A DNA stretch of 64,000 bases from CAIQPV01 sp963719855 (GCA_963719855.1 CAVRDK010000004.1:186001-250000); one strand, 5' to 3'; positions 18,190-27,843 are shown, counted from the first letter of the stretch. The notes: generated by a model not told the origin, from the letters alone. Program-made: numbers and translations.

Positions 18190-21013
18190 TTAAAACTCCT
18201 TCCATTCATCATCATCCGCTTTGCTGGCTTTGGGCAGTGGCTTCGCGGCACTACGCTGTGGGGCGTGGCGTGCTGGTGTTGGCAGGGCGCGCTGTCCTCC
18301 ACGCACGGCAACCGGCGCGGCGCGCTCACCGGACAAACGGAAGGTGCTGATCATCGCGGAAAGTTCCTGCGCTTGCTCCTCCAGCGATTCGGCGGCGGCG
18401 GCGGCTTCTTCAACCAAGGCCGCATTTTGTTGTGTCACGTCATCCATCTGGGTGATCGCCTGGTTCACCTGTTCGATGCCCGAACTCTGCTCGACGGATG
18501 CGGCGCTGATTTCCGCCATGATGTCGGTTACACGCTTGACCGAGTTGACCACCTCGTCCATGGTCTTGCCGGCCTTGTCCGCCAAGTCGGTGCCGACCGT
18601 GACCTTATCAACAGAATCGTTGATCAGCGTCTTGATTTCCTTCGCCGCCGCAGCCGAGCGCTGCGCCAGATTGCGCACCTCAGAGGCCACCACCGCGAAA
18701 CCGCGTCCCTGCTCGCCCGCACGCGCGGCTTCCACCGCTGCATTCAACGCCAGAATGTTCGTCTGGAAAGCGATGCCGTCGATCACGCTGATGATATCCA
18801 CAATCTTCTTCGAGCTTTCGCTGATCGAGGACATGGTCTGCACCACTTTGCTGACCACTTCGCCGCCCCTCATGGCAATATCGGATGCGCCTGCCGCCAA
18901 TTGGTTTGCCTGCTTGGCGTTCTCGGCGTTCTGTTTCACGGTCGCGGTGAGTTCCTCCATGCTGGCGGCGGTTTCTTCCAGACTGGAAGCCTGTTCCTCG
19001 GTCCGCTGCGACAGGTCGGTGTTGCCGGAAGCAATTTCCTTGGACGCGGTGTTGATGGTATCGGCGGCCTCCTTGATGCGGCTGATTACCTCGGTGAGCT
19101 GTTCCACCGTGCTGTTGGAATCATCCTTGAGTTGCCCGAAGGTGCCGTGGTACTCGTTGGTGATGGTCTCGGTCAGATCTCCCTTGGCCAGCGCACCCAG
19201 CACGCGTACCACCTCATCCAGGCTGGTTGCACTGGTTTGCATCAGAAACGTTCATGCCCTCGCCGATCTGACGGAAGAAACCGTCCTTGCCTTCCAAACT
19301 AACGCGTTGGCTGAAATCGCCGTTGCCAGCCGCGTTGACAATGGTGGCGATCTCTAGCTCTACCGCCACTTCGTCGGTGCGGTCTTTCCACTCAATGGCC
19401 GAACCCAAGCGCTCGCCCGCTTCGTTAATAACTGAACATGCCGACAAAGCAAAGGTGTGGCCAGCCAGTATGATTTCTGAATGGTGGGTTCCATTCAATG
19501 TCGCCAGCAATTGTTTCTGGTGCGAAGGTGCCTTGTGGAACTGGTCTATATTCGCCCCCATCAGATTGGCAACGCTGAAATTCGGCATAACATGACGGAT
19601 ATCGCTTTCCACCATGGACAGAACGTTGGTCACCGATTTGTTCATATAGATGATATTACGGTCATTGTCGGCGATCATCACACCCGTGCCAACATTGTCC
19701 AGTGCGACCTTTACCCGCATGGCTTCATTGGCCATACGCTTGGAGTCGGTCACCTCGAACCCCATGCGGATCTGCATGGATTTCATGGCATACATCAGTT
19801 TACCGACTTCGTCGTCGCGCGCCACATCAATCTTGTTGAAATAGCGTCCTTGGGCAATTTCGTTAAGCTGTGTGCAAGCTTTACGTAACGCCCCCACAAT
19901 GTTGCTCACCAAGTATTTAGCCATCAATATCATCAATGCGCTACTTAGCAGTACGGCGAGTAACAATCGAATCGCGTGGCTCTTGACTCTCTCATTAATG
20001 TCATCAACATATACGCCTGAGCCGATGATCCATCCCCAAGGCTGGTATCCCTTCACAAAAGAAATCTTAGGCACAGGCTGGTCACTGCCCGGGCGCGGCC
20101 AATCATAATTCACGAAACCGGACCCCTCAGCCTTCACCACGCTGACCATGTCGAGGAACAGTGCCTTGCCGTTCGGATCTTTGCTTGCGCTCAGATCCTT
20201 CCCATCCAATTCCGGCTTGGCCGGATGCATGACCATGCGAGGCTGCATGTCGTTAATCCAGAAATACTCCTTGCCGTCATAGCGCATACCTTTCAATTGA
20301 AAGATGGCGCGCTTCTGCGCCTCCTCCACCGAAATCTCTCCGGAGGCAGCAGCTTTGCCCAAACTCTCAACCACACCCCAAGCGGTTTCAACGGCAAATC
20401 GGGTTGCACGCTGGCGATCTTCAAACATCGAATTTCGCTCAGTCACAAGCATTGCGAGCATCACTGATATAAAAACCAATTGCAGCACGATTAACGAGCT
20501 AACGATTCTGGATTTTTCATTCATGCCGGAGATATATTTCAGGAGCGAACCTAGCTTGGTGCATTTGACTGCCTTGCCTTCGACAATGCGCAGATTACCT
20601 TGCCGACCTTCGCGGAATAAACGGTAAGCCGCCGCATGCGCATCGATCTGTTCGCGCGACGGCTTGCTGCGCGCCGACATGTACCCCACCACCGAGCCGC
20701 TCTCGTAAATCGGCGTAGCGTTGGCCACTACCCAGTAATGGTCGCCGTTCTTGCGGCGATTCTTCACGATCCCGGTCCATGGCTTGCCTGCCTTGAGCGT
20801 ATTCCAGAGATCAGCAAACGCTTCTTCCGGCATATCTGGATGGCGCACCAGATTATGCGGCTGACCGATCAACTCCTTCTCGGTGTAGCCGGACGCTTCA
20901 ATGAAGTCCGGGTTAACGTAGGTAATGATCCCCTTGAGGTCGGTCTTGGAAACAATGGACGAGGTTTCTCTCAACTCATATTCGATGTTCGTTACCGGTG
21001 TGTTCATGCGCAT
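18190..21013 (-). pseudogene. Aer-like PAS/Cache methyl-accepting chemotaxis protein, frameshifted
   Basis: Two overlapping frames make one receptor. The 5' part (19214-21013) has an Aer-type PAS (about residues 10-120), a membrane helix, a single Cache-like sensor with KEYFWINDMQPRMVMHP and WGWIIGSGVYVDD, a second helix, HAMP and another PAS. It then loses frame right after GEGMN. The 3' part (18190-19242) is a complete MA signalling domain with the tip FQTNILALNAAVEAARAGEQ and C-terminal EWKEF. Compared with the intact paralogue, AAAC replaces GCC at 19246-19249, a net +1 base. The protein would lack its signalling domain unless the frameshift is an assembly error or is bypassed. Confidence 0.85.
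18346..19245 (-). repeat. Near-identical MA-domain tract shared with 22040-22937
   Basis: About 900 bp encoding the receptor signalling domain is almost identical to the paralogue; by eye I find only three base differences. Outside this tract the two genes diverge quickly, with different sensor domains and tails. This is the pattern of recent gene conversion or a recent partial duplication. Confidence 0.85.
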
Positions 21014-21054
21014 TTCTTACTCTCCTCGAAATTCTGTCTTCTAGTGATACTGAT

Positions 21055-21110
21055 GTAACTACTAGCCATTCGACTAGGCTGTCAAACGACAACAGCCAAG
21101 TCGCTGGTTA
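21055..21110. repeat. Hairpin repeat (TAGCCATTCGACTA family, copy 2)
   Basis: Directly after the stop of the shortened cheW. ACTAGCCATTCGACTAGGCTG pairs with CAGCCAAGTCGCTGGTT. It is identical to copy 3 at 24743-24798 and was duplicated with the cheW-MCP cassette. Confidence 0.7.
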
Positions 21111-21425
21111 TTACGCCACTTGATCCATCAACGCCATCTCGTTGCCGTTCATCAGCTTCTCAATATCCACCAGAATCAACATGCGCTCGCCCACAGTGCC
21201 CAAACCCATGAGGTAGCGCGTATCCAGCCCGTCTGACAGATCCGGGGCGGGCCTGATCTGTTCCGGCGTCAGCGCCAGCACATCGGATACATTGTCCACC
21301 ACACGATGCCTCAGATTCAATAGATGGGTTAGCTGGTTGTATTCCACCGTGCCCAGATGGAACTTGATGCGCAAATCCACGATGGGAACGATGGTGCCGG
21401 TTCCTGCCAGATTTTCGTTTGCCAT
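21111..21425 (-). pseudogene. Internally deleted cheW copy
   Basis: 104 codons that align with the intact 160-residue CheW at 24801-25283 but lack 50 residues between MANENLAGTGTI and VPIVDLRIKF, plus a further two and four residues around the NLRHRVVD segment. The big deletion joins two copies of the word CGATGGTGCC (codons for GTI), the expected product of recombination between short direct repeats. The missing part contains the first strands of the CheW fold, so scaffold function is unlikely although the frame stays open. It belongs to the duplicated cheW-MCP cassette whose MCP is also frameshifted. Confidence 0.85.
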
Positions 21426-21437
21426 TTACTCTTCCAA

Positions 21438-21474
21438 AGGTTCAAGGAAAACGTTTACTTTGTCCCTTGAACCT
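21438..21474. repeat. Short inverted repeat (AGGTTCAAGG)
   Basis: AGGTTCAAGG (21438-21447) pairs with CCTTGAACCT (21465-21474) between the intact MCP and the deleted cheW. It looks like a short relative of the AAGGTGCAAGG family. Confidence 0.55.
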
Positions 21475-21481
21475 AAGTTCT

Positions 21482-24400
21482 TTAGAATTCCTTCCACTCT
21501 TCGTCATCCGCTTTACTGGCTTTAGGCAGTGCCCTCGCGGCACTTCGCTGTGGCACGGCAGAGCGTGCCGGTGTCGGCAGTACGCGCTGCCCGCCTCCCG
21601 CCGTGGAACCTCCTTCAACCTTGTACTGCAATGATTTTATGGCACGAACTGTCTGGTTTGAGAGCTGAAAAAACTCTCCGCCTAACTTACCTGTTGCTTC
21701 GTCATGATGATGATCGTGAACGCACTGAACAATGTCACCAACACTACGATGGAATGCGGCATGAGAACTCTTCAAATCTTTGTATTCCGGCAAACGGGCA
21801 TGCGCTATAGCGGGGCCATACAACCAACGTCCCAAATCGCATTTGTCGTCGCATGATACTTTGTCCACTTCAAGCTCTTCATTGCTCTTGCCATTTATGT
21901 AATCAACCAGACGGATTTTCCATTTAATGTGGGCATTGATCGCATCTCCAAAAGAAAACGTATTGGAGTTCGCGACTTGCCTAACAGCAACTGAAACGCT
22001 CTTGCTTCGTCCGGTATTCGCCAGTTTGAAAGTTGAAATCATCGCGGAAAGTTCCTGCGCTTGCTCCTCCAGCGATTCGGCGGCGGCAGCGGCTTCTTCA
22101 ACCAAGGCCGCATTTTGTTGTGTCACGTCATCCATCTGGGTGATCGCCTGGTTCACCTGTTCGATGCCCGAACTCTGTTCGACGGATGCGGCGCTGATTT
22201 CCGCCATGATGTCGGTTACACGCTTGACCGAGTTGACCACCTCGTCCATGGTCTTGCCGGCCTTGTCCGCCAAGTCGGTGCCGACCGTGACCTTATCAAC
22301 AGAATCGTTGATCAGCGTCTTGATTTCCTTCGCCGCCGCAGCCGAGCGCTGCGCCAGATTGCGCACCTCAGAGGCCACCACCGCGAAACCGCGTCCCTGC
22401 TCGCCCGCACGCGCGGCTTCCACCGCTGCATTCAACGCCAGAATGTTCGTCTGGAAAGCGATGCCGTCGATCACGCTGATGATATCCACAATCTTCTTCG
22501 AGCTTTCGCTGATCGAGGACATGGTCTGCACCACTTTGCTGACCACTTCGCCGCCCCTCATGGCAATATCGGATGCGCCTGCCGCCAATTGGTTTGCCTG
22601 CTTGGCGTTCTCGGCGTTCTGTTTCACGGTCGCGGTGAGTTCCTCCATGCTGGCGGCGGTTTCTTCCAGACTGGAAGCCTGTTCCTCGGTCCGCTGCGAC
22701 AGGTCGGTGTTGCCGGAAGCAATTTCCTTGGACGCGGTGTTGATGGTATCGGCGGCCTCCTTGATGCGGCTGATTACCTCGGTGAGCTGTTCCACCGTGC
22801 TGTTGGAATCATCCTTGAGTTGCCCGAAGGTGCCGTGGTACTCGTTGGTGATGGTCTCGGTCAGATCACCCTTGGCCAGCGCACCCAGCACGCGTACCAC
22901 CTCATCCAGGCTGGTTGCACTGGTTTGCATCAGGCCGTTCATGCCCTCGCCGATCTGACGGAAGAAACCGTCCTTGTCTTCCAGGCTGATGCGCTGGGTA
23001 AAGTCACCCTCTGCGGCAGCATGGACGATGGTGGCAATTTCATGTTCCACCTCCACTTCGGTGGTACGATCAATCCACTGTGTCACCCGTCCGATATAAA
23101 TTCCGGAATCGTCGTTCACTGGCCCTGCAACCAACCGCAAAGTACGTCCAGCCATCTGCATATCAAATGTTCTACTTTTTACCATTTTTTCGCGGTATGC
23201 CGCTTTAACCGCTTCATCTTCGAAAAAATCGATCAGCTTCTCTCCAATTAAACTGTTTACAATAAATTTTGGGTGGAGCTCCATCACCTGCGCTTCTATT
23301 TTTTCAAACAGTCTTCGAGCGGAGTGATTAAAATAAGTCAAAATGCCATTGCTATCGGATACCGTCACACTCATATCAATGTTGTCGAGCGCCACGCGGA
23401 GTCGTGTCAAATCCTCGGCAATGCGCTTGGCATCCGTCACCTCGAAACCCATGCGTATCTGCATGGATTTCATGGAATACATCAGCTTGCCGACCTCGTC
23501 GTCGCGCTCCACGTCGATCTTGTTGAAATAACTCCCTTGGGCAATCTCACTAAGCTGGGTGCAAGCGAAACTTAGCGAGTTCACCAGATTGCGGATCAAC
23601 GCAAAACCGATAACAAAGGCCAGGATGATGCTGGCGGCAATTGCTGCGATGTATACATCCCTGAATGTGTTGAACGTTGTTTCGGCAGCATGATTGGAAG
23701 CTTCAAGATCATGCGCGTAAAACGCGTTCAACTCTTTTATGGATTCATTGACGGCCTCGTTCAACGGGGTGACCTGTTCCTCAAGGAGGCGCGCCGTCTG
23801 CTTGATATCGCCCGCCCGCAGTGCGGCATTTGCCGGGCTATATCCATTCTTGATCATATTGCTGCGCGCGACAATGAACTTGTCCACCAACGGCTTGCTT
23901 TTTTCAGTGACTGTTTTACCAAGCTGCTCTAATAGCGTAGTAATTTTTTCCTTGTTCTTCTCGAACTCATCCAGCCGTTCCTTGATGTTCTCCGGGGAAG
24001 GGTTGATAACGGCATCCATGAGGACAATGCGGTTACGCTGGGTCAGGGCTGATGCATCGGACAAGTATTGCTGGGGAATCACATTGGTTGTGTAATTGGC
24101 CTGCGAGCCATCCATAGTGCTACGCAAGCCGACCATGCCAGTCAACCCGACCAGCAACAACATCACCGCCATGAAACCGAGCAGCGTCAGCAATCGTGCA
24201 CGGACGCTCAAATGGGCAAACACGTTCAATTTCTGCAAAGGGCTATCCTTGACCGCTTTGCCTTCCTTGATGTACAGGCCGCCCTGACGCTTTTCCTTGA
24301 ACAGGCGGTAAGCTGCCGCATGCGCATCAATCTGTTCGCGCGACGGCTTGCTGCGCGCCGAAATATAACCCACCACCAAGCCGCCTTCGTAAATCGGTGC

Positions 24401-24697
24401 AGCGTTGGCCACTACCCAATAATGGTCGCCGTTCTTGCGGCGGTTCTTCACGACCCCGGTCCATGGCTTGCCCGCCTTGAGTGTGTTCCAGAGATCAGCA
24501 AACGCTTCTTCCGGCATGTCTGGATGGCGCAATATATTGTGCGGCTGTCCTAATAGCTCCTTCTCGGTGTAACCGCTGGCCTCGATGAAGTCGGCGTTGG
24601 CATAAGTGATAATGCCACGGGTATCAGTTTTAGAAACAATCGCTGAGTCTTCCCTTAGCTCGTATTCAACATTTGTTACCGGTGTGTTCATGCGCAT
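21482..24697 (-). CDS. Aer-like methyl-accepting chemotaxis protein with CZB domain
   Basis: 1071 residues. Order: Aer-type PAS (about 10-120; YTEKELLGQPHNILRHPDMP), membrane helix near 168-190, four-helix-bundle ligand domain, second helix near 370-395, HAMP, second PAS (about 450-560), MA signalling domain with tip FQTNILALNAAVEAARAGEQ (about 600-880), a zinc-binding CZB domain (DKCDLGRWLYG and the histidine-rich HAAFHRSVGDIVQCVHDHHH) and the tail EWKEF. Aer PAS domains usually bind FAD and sense redox state; CZB domains bind zinc and sense hypochlorous acid or zinc in other bacteria. EWKEF fits the CheR/CheB-tethering pentapeptide. Both inputs on one receptor is unusual. Immediately downstream of the intact cheW. 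Confidence 0.93.
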   Translation of the reverse strand: MRMNTPVTNVEYELREDSAIVSKTDTRGIITYANADFIEASGYTEKELLGQPHNILRHPDMPEEAFADLWNTLKAGKPWTGVVKNRRKNGDHYWVVANAAPIYEGGLVVGYISARSKPSREQIDAHAAAYRLFKEKRQGGLYIKEGKAVKDSPLQKLNVFAHLSVRARLLTLLGFMAVMLLLVGLTGMVGLRSTMDGSQANYTTNVIPQQYLSDASALTQRNRIVLMDAVINPSPENIKERLDEFEKNKEKITTLLEQLGKTVTEKSKPLVDKFIVARSNMIKNGYSPANAALRAGDIKQTARLLEEQVTPLNEAVNESIKELNAFYAHDLEASNHAAETTFNTFRDVYIAAIAASIILAFVIGFALIRNLVNSLSFACTQLSEIAQGSYFNKIDVERDDEVGKLMYSMKSMQIRMGFEVTDAKRIAEDLTRLRVALDNIDMSVTVSDSNGILTYFNHSARRLFEKIEAQVMELHPKFIVNSLIGEKLIDFFEDEAVKAAYREKMVKSRTFDMQMAGRTLRLVAGPVNDDSGIYIGRVTQWIDRTTEVEVEHEIATIVHAAAEGDFTQRISLEDKDGFFRQIGEGMNGLMQTSATSLDEVVRVLGALAKGDLTETITNEYHGTFGQLKDDSNSTVEQLTEVISRIKEAADTINTASKEIASGNTDLSQRTEEQASSLEETAASMEELTATVKQNAENAKQANQLAAGASDIAMRGGEVVSKVVQTMSSISESSKKIVDIISVIDGIAFQTNILALNAAVEAARAGEQGRGFAVVASEVRNLAQRSAAAAKEIKTLINDSVDKVTVGTDLADKAGKTMDEVVNSVKRVTDIMAEISAASVEQSSGIEQVNQAITQMDDVTQQNAALVEEAAAAAESLEEQAQELSAMISTFKLANTGRSKSVSVAVRQVANSNTFSFGDAINAHIKWKIRLVDYINGKSNEELEVDKVSCDDKCDLGRWLYGPAIAHARLPEYKDLKSSHAAFHRSVGDIVQCVHDHHHDEATGKLGGEFFQLSNQTVRAIKSLQYKVEGGSTAGGGQRVLPTPARSAVPQRSAARALPKASKADDEEWKEF

Positions 24698-24742
24698 TTT
24701 TTGGTTTCCTCGGAATTCAGTCTTGTGCTTGTAGTGATACTG

Positions 24743-24798
24743 ATGTAACTACTAGCCATTCGACTAGGCTGTCAAACGACAACAGCCAAGTCGCTGGT
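24743..24798. repeat. Hairpin repeat (TAGCCATTCGACTA family, copy 3)
   Basis: Same hairpin as 21055-21110, here after the stop of the intact cheW and before the intact MCP. The identity extends into the end of cheW, which defines the duplicated cassette. Confidence 0.7.
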
Positions 24799-24800
24799 TA

Positions 24801-25283
24801 TTACGCCACTTGATCCATCAATGCCATCTCGTTGCTGCTCATCAGTTTTTCAATATCCACCAGAATCAACATGCGCTCGCCCACAGTACCCAAACCCATG
24901 AGGTAGCGCGTATCCAGCCCGGCTGACAAATCCGGGGCGGGCCTGATCTGTTCCGGCGTCAGCGCCAGCACATCGGATACACTGTCCACCACGATGCCAA
25001 CCACACGATGCCCCAGATTCAATATGATGACCACAGTTAGCTGGTTGTATTCCACCGTGCCCAGATGGAACTTGATGCGCAAATCCACGATGGGAACGAT
25101 GGTGCCGCGCAAATTGATCACCCCTTTGATAAATTCCGGGGTGTTGGCGATGGTGGTTACCGCGTCATAGCCGCGTATCTCCTGCACCTTGAGGATGTCC
25201 ATTCCGTACTCCTCGCTACCCAGCGTGAAGGTCAGAAATTCGGAACCGATGGTGCCAGTTCCTGCCATGTTTTCGTTTGCCAT
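24801..25283 (-). CDS. cheW: Chemotaxis scaffold protein CheW
   Basis: 160 residues with the complete CheW fold: FLTFTLGSEEYGMDILKVQE at the N-terminus, the hinge NLRGTIVPIVDLRIKF and the C-terminal ILVDIEKLM. CheW bridges receptors and CheA at the receptor tips. It lies between cheA and the Aer-like receptor. It is the intact parent of the deleted copy at 21111-21425. Confidence 0.96.
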   Translation of the reverse strand: MANENMAGTGTIGSEFLTFTLGSEEYGMDILKVQEIRGYDAVTTIANTPEFIKGVINLRGTIVPIVDLRIKFHLGTVEYNQLTVVIILNLGHRVVGIVVDSVSDVLALTPEQIRPAPDLSAGLDTRYLMGLGTVGERMLILVDIEKLMSSNEMALMDQVA

Positions 25284-25299
25284 TTACTCCCCCTCATTC

Positions 25300-25357
25300 G
25301 AATGCGGAGTGCTGATTGCGGAGTGCGGACTCATTCCGCAATCAGCACTCCGCATTC
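25300..25357. repeat. Perfect 23-bp inverted repeat
   Basis: Arm 25300-25322 (beginning GAATGCGGAGTGCTGATTGC) is the exact reverse complement of 25335-25357, with a 12-nt loop. It fills the cheA-cheW gap, and no copy of the same family was seen elsewhere in the window. Confidence 0.85.
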
Positions 25358-25373
25358 AGCATTCCTATGTCCC

Positions 25374-27371
25374 TTACGCTTCCACTTTTGCAGTCTTCCC
25401 GTGATGCGAAATCAACGCTGCCACATCTAGGATCAACGCCACTCTGCCGTCGCCCATGATAGTGGCGCCGGAAATGCCCGGCATCTTGCGGAAGTTCGAT
25501 TCCAGGCTCTTGATGACTACTTGGTGCTGGCCGAGCAACTCATCCACGAACAACGCTGTTTTCTTGCCTTCAGCCTCGACTATCACCGCGATGCCGTTTT
25601 CCAGACCAAGCGCTTTAGGCTTGGTATTAAACACTTCATGTACTTTGACCAGCGGCAGGTATTCGCCGCGTACGCGCAACAATTGGCCTTCGCCACTCAC
25701 GGTCTTGAGGTCGGCTACGGTCACCTGCAGCGATTCGATAATGGCGTTCAAGGGGATGATGTAGGTTTCTGATCCGACTGAAATCGAGAGGCCGTCCAAT
25801 ATGGCGAGGGTCAACGGCAGGCGGATGATCGTACGGGAGCCGAAGCCCTCCACCGAATCCAGTTCCAGGCGCCCACCCAATTCGGTGATGTTGCGCCTGA
25901 CCACATCCATGCCGACACCGCGCCCAGACACGTCGGTCACCACTTCCGCTGTGGAGAACCCCGGCTCCATGATCAGCATCCACACTTCCTGATCTGAGAT
26001 GTCGTCGCGTATAGGTAAGCCGCGTTCCTTCGCCTTGGCCAATATCCGGCTGCGGCTCAGGCCGCCGCCATCGTCGGCCACTTCAATCACAATGTTGCCG
26101 CCCTGATGGGAAGCCTTGAGAGTGATCGTGCCGCGCGGATCCTTACCTGCCGCGATGCGCTTCTCCGGCGATTCGATGCCGTGATCCAGACTGTTGCGCA
26201 CCAGATGCGTCATGGGGTCGGCAATTTTCTCGATCAAACCTTTGTCCAGTTCGGTGTTCTCACCGACGGTTTTTAATTCTACTTGTTTGTTCAGCTTGCC
26301 AGCCAAGTCGCGCACCAGACGGGGGAAGCGGCTGAACACGAAAGATATCGGCATCATGCGAATGGACATCACCGCTTCCTGCAAGTCGCGGGTGTTGCGT
26401 TCAAGTTGATGCAGGCCGCGCTGCAAGTGCTCATTTCCCTCGCTGATCGCCTCCTGTGCCGATTGCATCAGCATGGCTTGGGTGATGACCAGTTCGCCTG
26501 CCAGATTTATCAACTGGTCAACCTTCCCTACGTCCACCCGGATTGAAGACTCGGCCTGAGGCGCGGCTGCAGCCTTGTCAGTGACACGTCTATTGGCTGG
26601 TGCAGCGGCAGGCTCAACCGCTTTAGGTACAGATGGAGTGGACACAACTGGAGCAGGAGCTACATCAGGAGCCGGCTGCGGTTCCTGAAAAAATCCATAA
26701 CCCTGTTGAGTTTCGCGAGCGGCTTGCTCGACCGGTGTCTCCGTGAAAAAACCGTAGCCCTGTTCGTCGGTTTTCTGCTCAACGTCTTTTGGGGGCGGAG
26801 TACCGAAATCATCATTGAAAAAACCATAGCCTTCATCGGCTTTAGCAGGGGTTGGCGCAACCGGCTCGTCATCAAAAAATCCATAGCCCGCATCATTTTG
26901 AGTCTGAACGGCTGGCTGCGCATGAATTTCCGGTGCCGCACCCACTGGGGCGGCCTGTTCTGAACTTGTCGAAGCGGCTGGCTGCGCGGAAGTCAGTCTC
27001 TCCAGCTTTTCGCACACCGCTTTGACTTCAGCCTGATCCACTTCGCCTTCGCCGCGATGGGCGGCCAACTGTGTGGAGATCACGTCGCCTGCTTCGAGAA
27101 ATGCGCTGACCATTTCATCGGTTAAGGTCATTTCCTGTTTGCGCAATTTGTCGAGCAGGGTTTCCAGCACATGCGTCACTTCGGTCATATCGGTGAAACC
27201 GAAGGTGCCTGCCCCGCCTTTTATGGAATGTGCCGAACGGAAAATTGCATTGAGGTCGTCCATGCTGGGATTGGAGACATCCAGCGCGAGCAACAGAGTT
27301 TCCATCGTCGAGAGATGCTCGGCAGCCTCCTCGAAGAAGATTTGAAAGAACTGGGTTAGGTCGATGCTCAT
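25374..27371 (-). CDS. cheA: Chemotaxis histidine kinase CheA (first)
   Basis: 665 residues from the ATG at 27371 (MSIDLTQFFQIFFEEAAEHL); upstream in-frame codons lie in repeat DNA. P1/Hpt has the phospho-accepting histidine near residue 48 (SAHSIKGGAGTFG). A linker carries four GYGFF repeats (about 162, 181, 205, 224). P3 dimerisation follows, then the P4 ATPase with HLVRNSLDHGIESPEKR, VADDGGGLSR and GRGVGMDVVRRNI, and a CheW-like P5. It autophosphorylates and passes phosphate to CheY and CheB. No recognisable P2 CheY-binding domain is present; the repeat linker sits in its place. The gene is flanked by cheY and cheW. Confidence 0.97.
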   Translation of the reverse strand: MSIDLTQFFQIFFEEAAEHLSTMETLLLALDVSNPSMDDLNAIFRSAHSIKGGAGTFGFTDMTEVTHVLETLLDKLRKQEMTLTDEMVSAFLEAGDVISTQLAAHRGEGEVDQAEVKAVCEKLERLTSAQPAASTSSEQAAPVGAAPEIHAQPAVQTQNDAGYGFFDDEPVAPTPAKADEGYGFFNDDFGTPPPKDVEQKTDEQGYGFFTETPVEQAARETQQGYGFFQEPQPAPDVAPAPVVSTPSVPKAVEPAAAPANRRVTDKAAAAPQAESSIRVDVGKVDQLINLAGELVITQAMLMQSAQEAISEGNEHLQRGLHQLERNTRDLQEAVMSIRMMPISFVFSRFPRLVRDLAGKLNKQVELKTVGENTELDKGLIEKIADPMTHLVRNSLDHGIESPEKRIAAGKDPRGTITLKASHQGGNIVIEVADDGGGLSRSRILAKAKERGLPIRDDISDQEVWMLIMEPGFSTAEVVTDVSGRGVGMDVVRRNITELGGRLELDSVEGFGSRTIIRLPLTLAILDGLSISVGSETYIIPLNAIIESLQVTVADLKTVSGEGQLLRVRGEYLPLVKVHEVFNTKPKALGLENGIAVIVEAEGKKTALFVDELLGQHQVVIKSLESNFRKMPGISGATIMGDGRVALILDVAALISHHGKTAKVEA

Positions 27372-27379
27372 CTGAGAAT

Positions 27380-27475
27380 CAGGTACAAGGTGCAAGGGTA
27401 AAGAATAAAGGCAGGGGGTGACGCCATGGCGCGCAGCCTTACCTCTTGCGCCTTGCACCTTGTCCCTTGCACCTG
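27380..27475. repeat. Inverted repeat (AAGGTGCAAGG family)
   Basis: CAGGTACAAGGTGCAAGGG (27380-27398) pairs imperfectly with the reverse complement at 27449-27475. It lies between cheY and cheA on the operon mRNA. Confidence 0.75.
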
Positions 27476-27477
27476 AT

Positions 27478-27843
27478 TTATCCTATCACTTTTTTCGTAA
27501 CTTCCAGCAATTTTGCCGGATCGAACGGTTTCACCAGCCAGCCGGTTGCACCCGCCGCCTTACCCTGCTGCTTCATGGCATCGCCGGATTCGGTGGTCAG
27601 CATCAGGATGGGGACACTCTTGTAGTTTGGCATGGCGCGCAAATTCTTGATCAGCGTCAAGCCGTCCATGCGCGGCATATTCTGGTCGGTCAGCACCATA
27701 TCCACAGTTTTCATCTTGGCTTTTTCCAACCCCTCCTGTCCGTCTGAGGCTTCTATTACCTCGTAACCAGCACCCTTGAGGGTGAACGCCACCATCTGAC
27801 GTATGGAACTGGAATCGTCAACACTGAGAACGGTTTTTGCCAT
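27478..27843 (-). CDS. cheY: Chemotaxis response regulator CheY (first)
   Basis: 121 residues, a single receiver domain. The acidic pair is in LSVDDSSSIRQM, the phospho-acceptor Asp near residue 53 (VLTDQNMPRMDG), the conserved Thr in MLTTESGD and the lysine in LVKPFDPAKL. It is directly upstream of the first cheA and is probably phosphorylated by it. The ATG at 27843 is used; the frame allows a TTG two codons earlier. Confidence 0.95.
   Translation of the reverse strand: MAKTVLSVDDSSSIRQMVAFTLKGAGYEVIEASDGQEGLEKAKMKTVDMVLTDQNMPRMDGLTLIKNLRAMPNYKSVPILMLTTESGDAMKQQGKAAGATGWLVKPFDPAKLLEVTKKVIG

Noticed and set aside
18221..19357. Long plus-strand open frames opposite the MCP signalling domains (also 21927-22958 and 22061-23251)
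   Set aside because: They are antisense shadows of the high-GC MA-domain sequence; the same frames appear in both duplicates for that reason.
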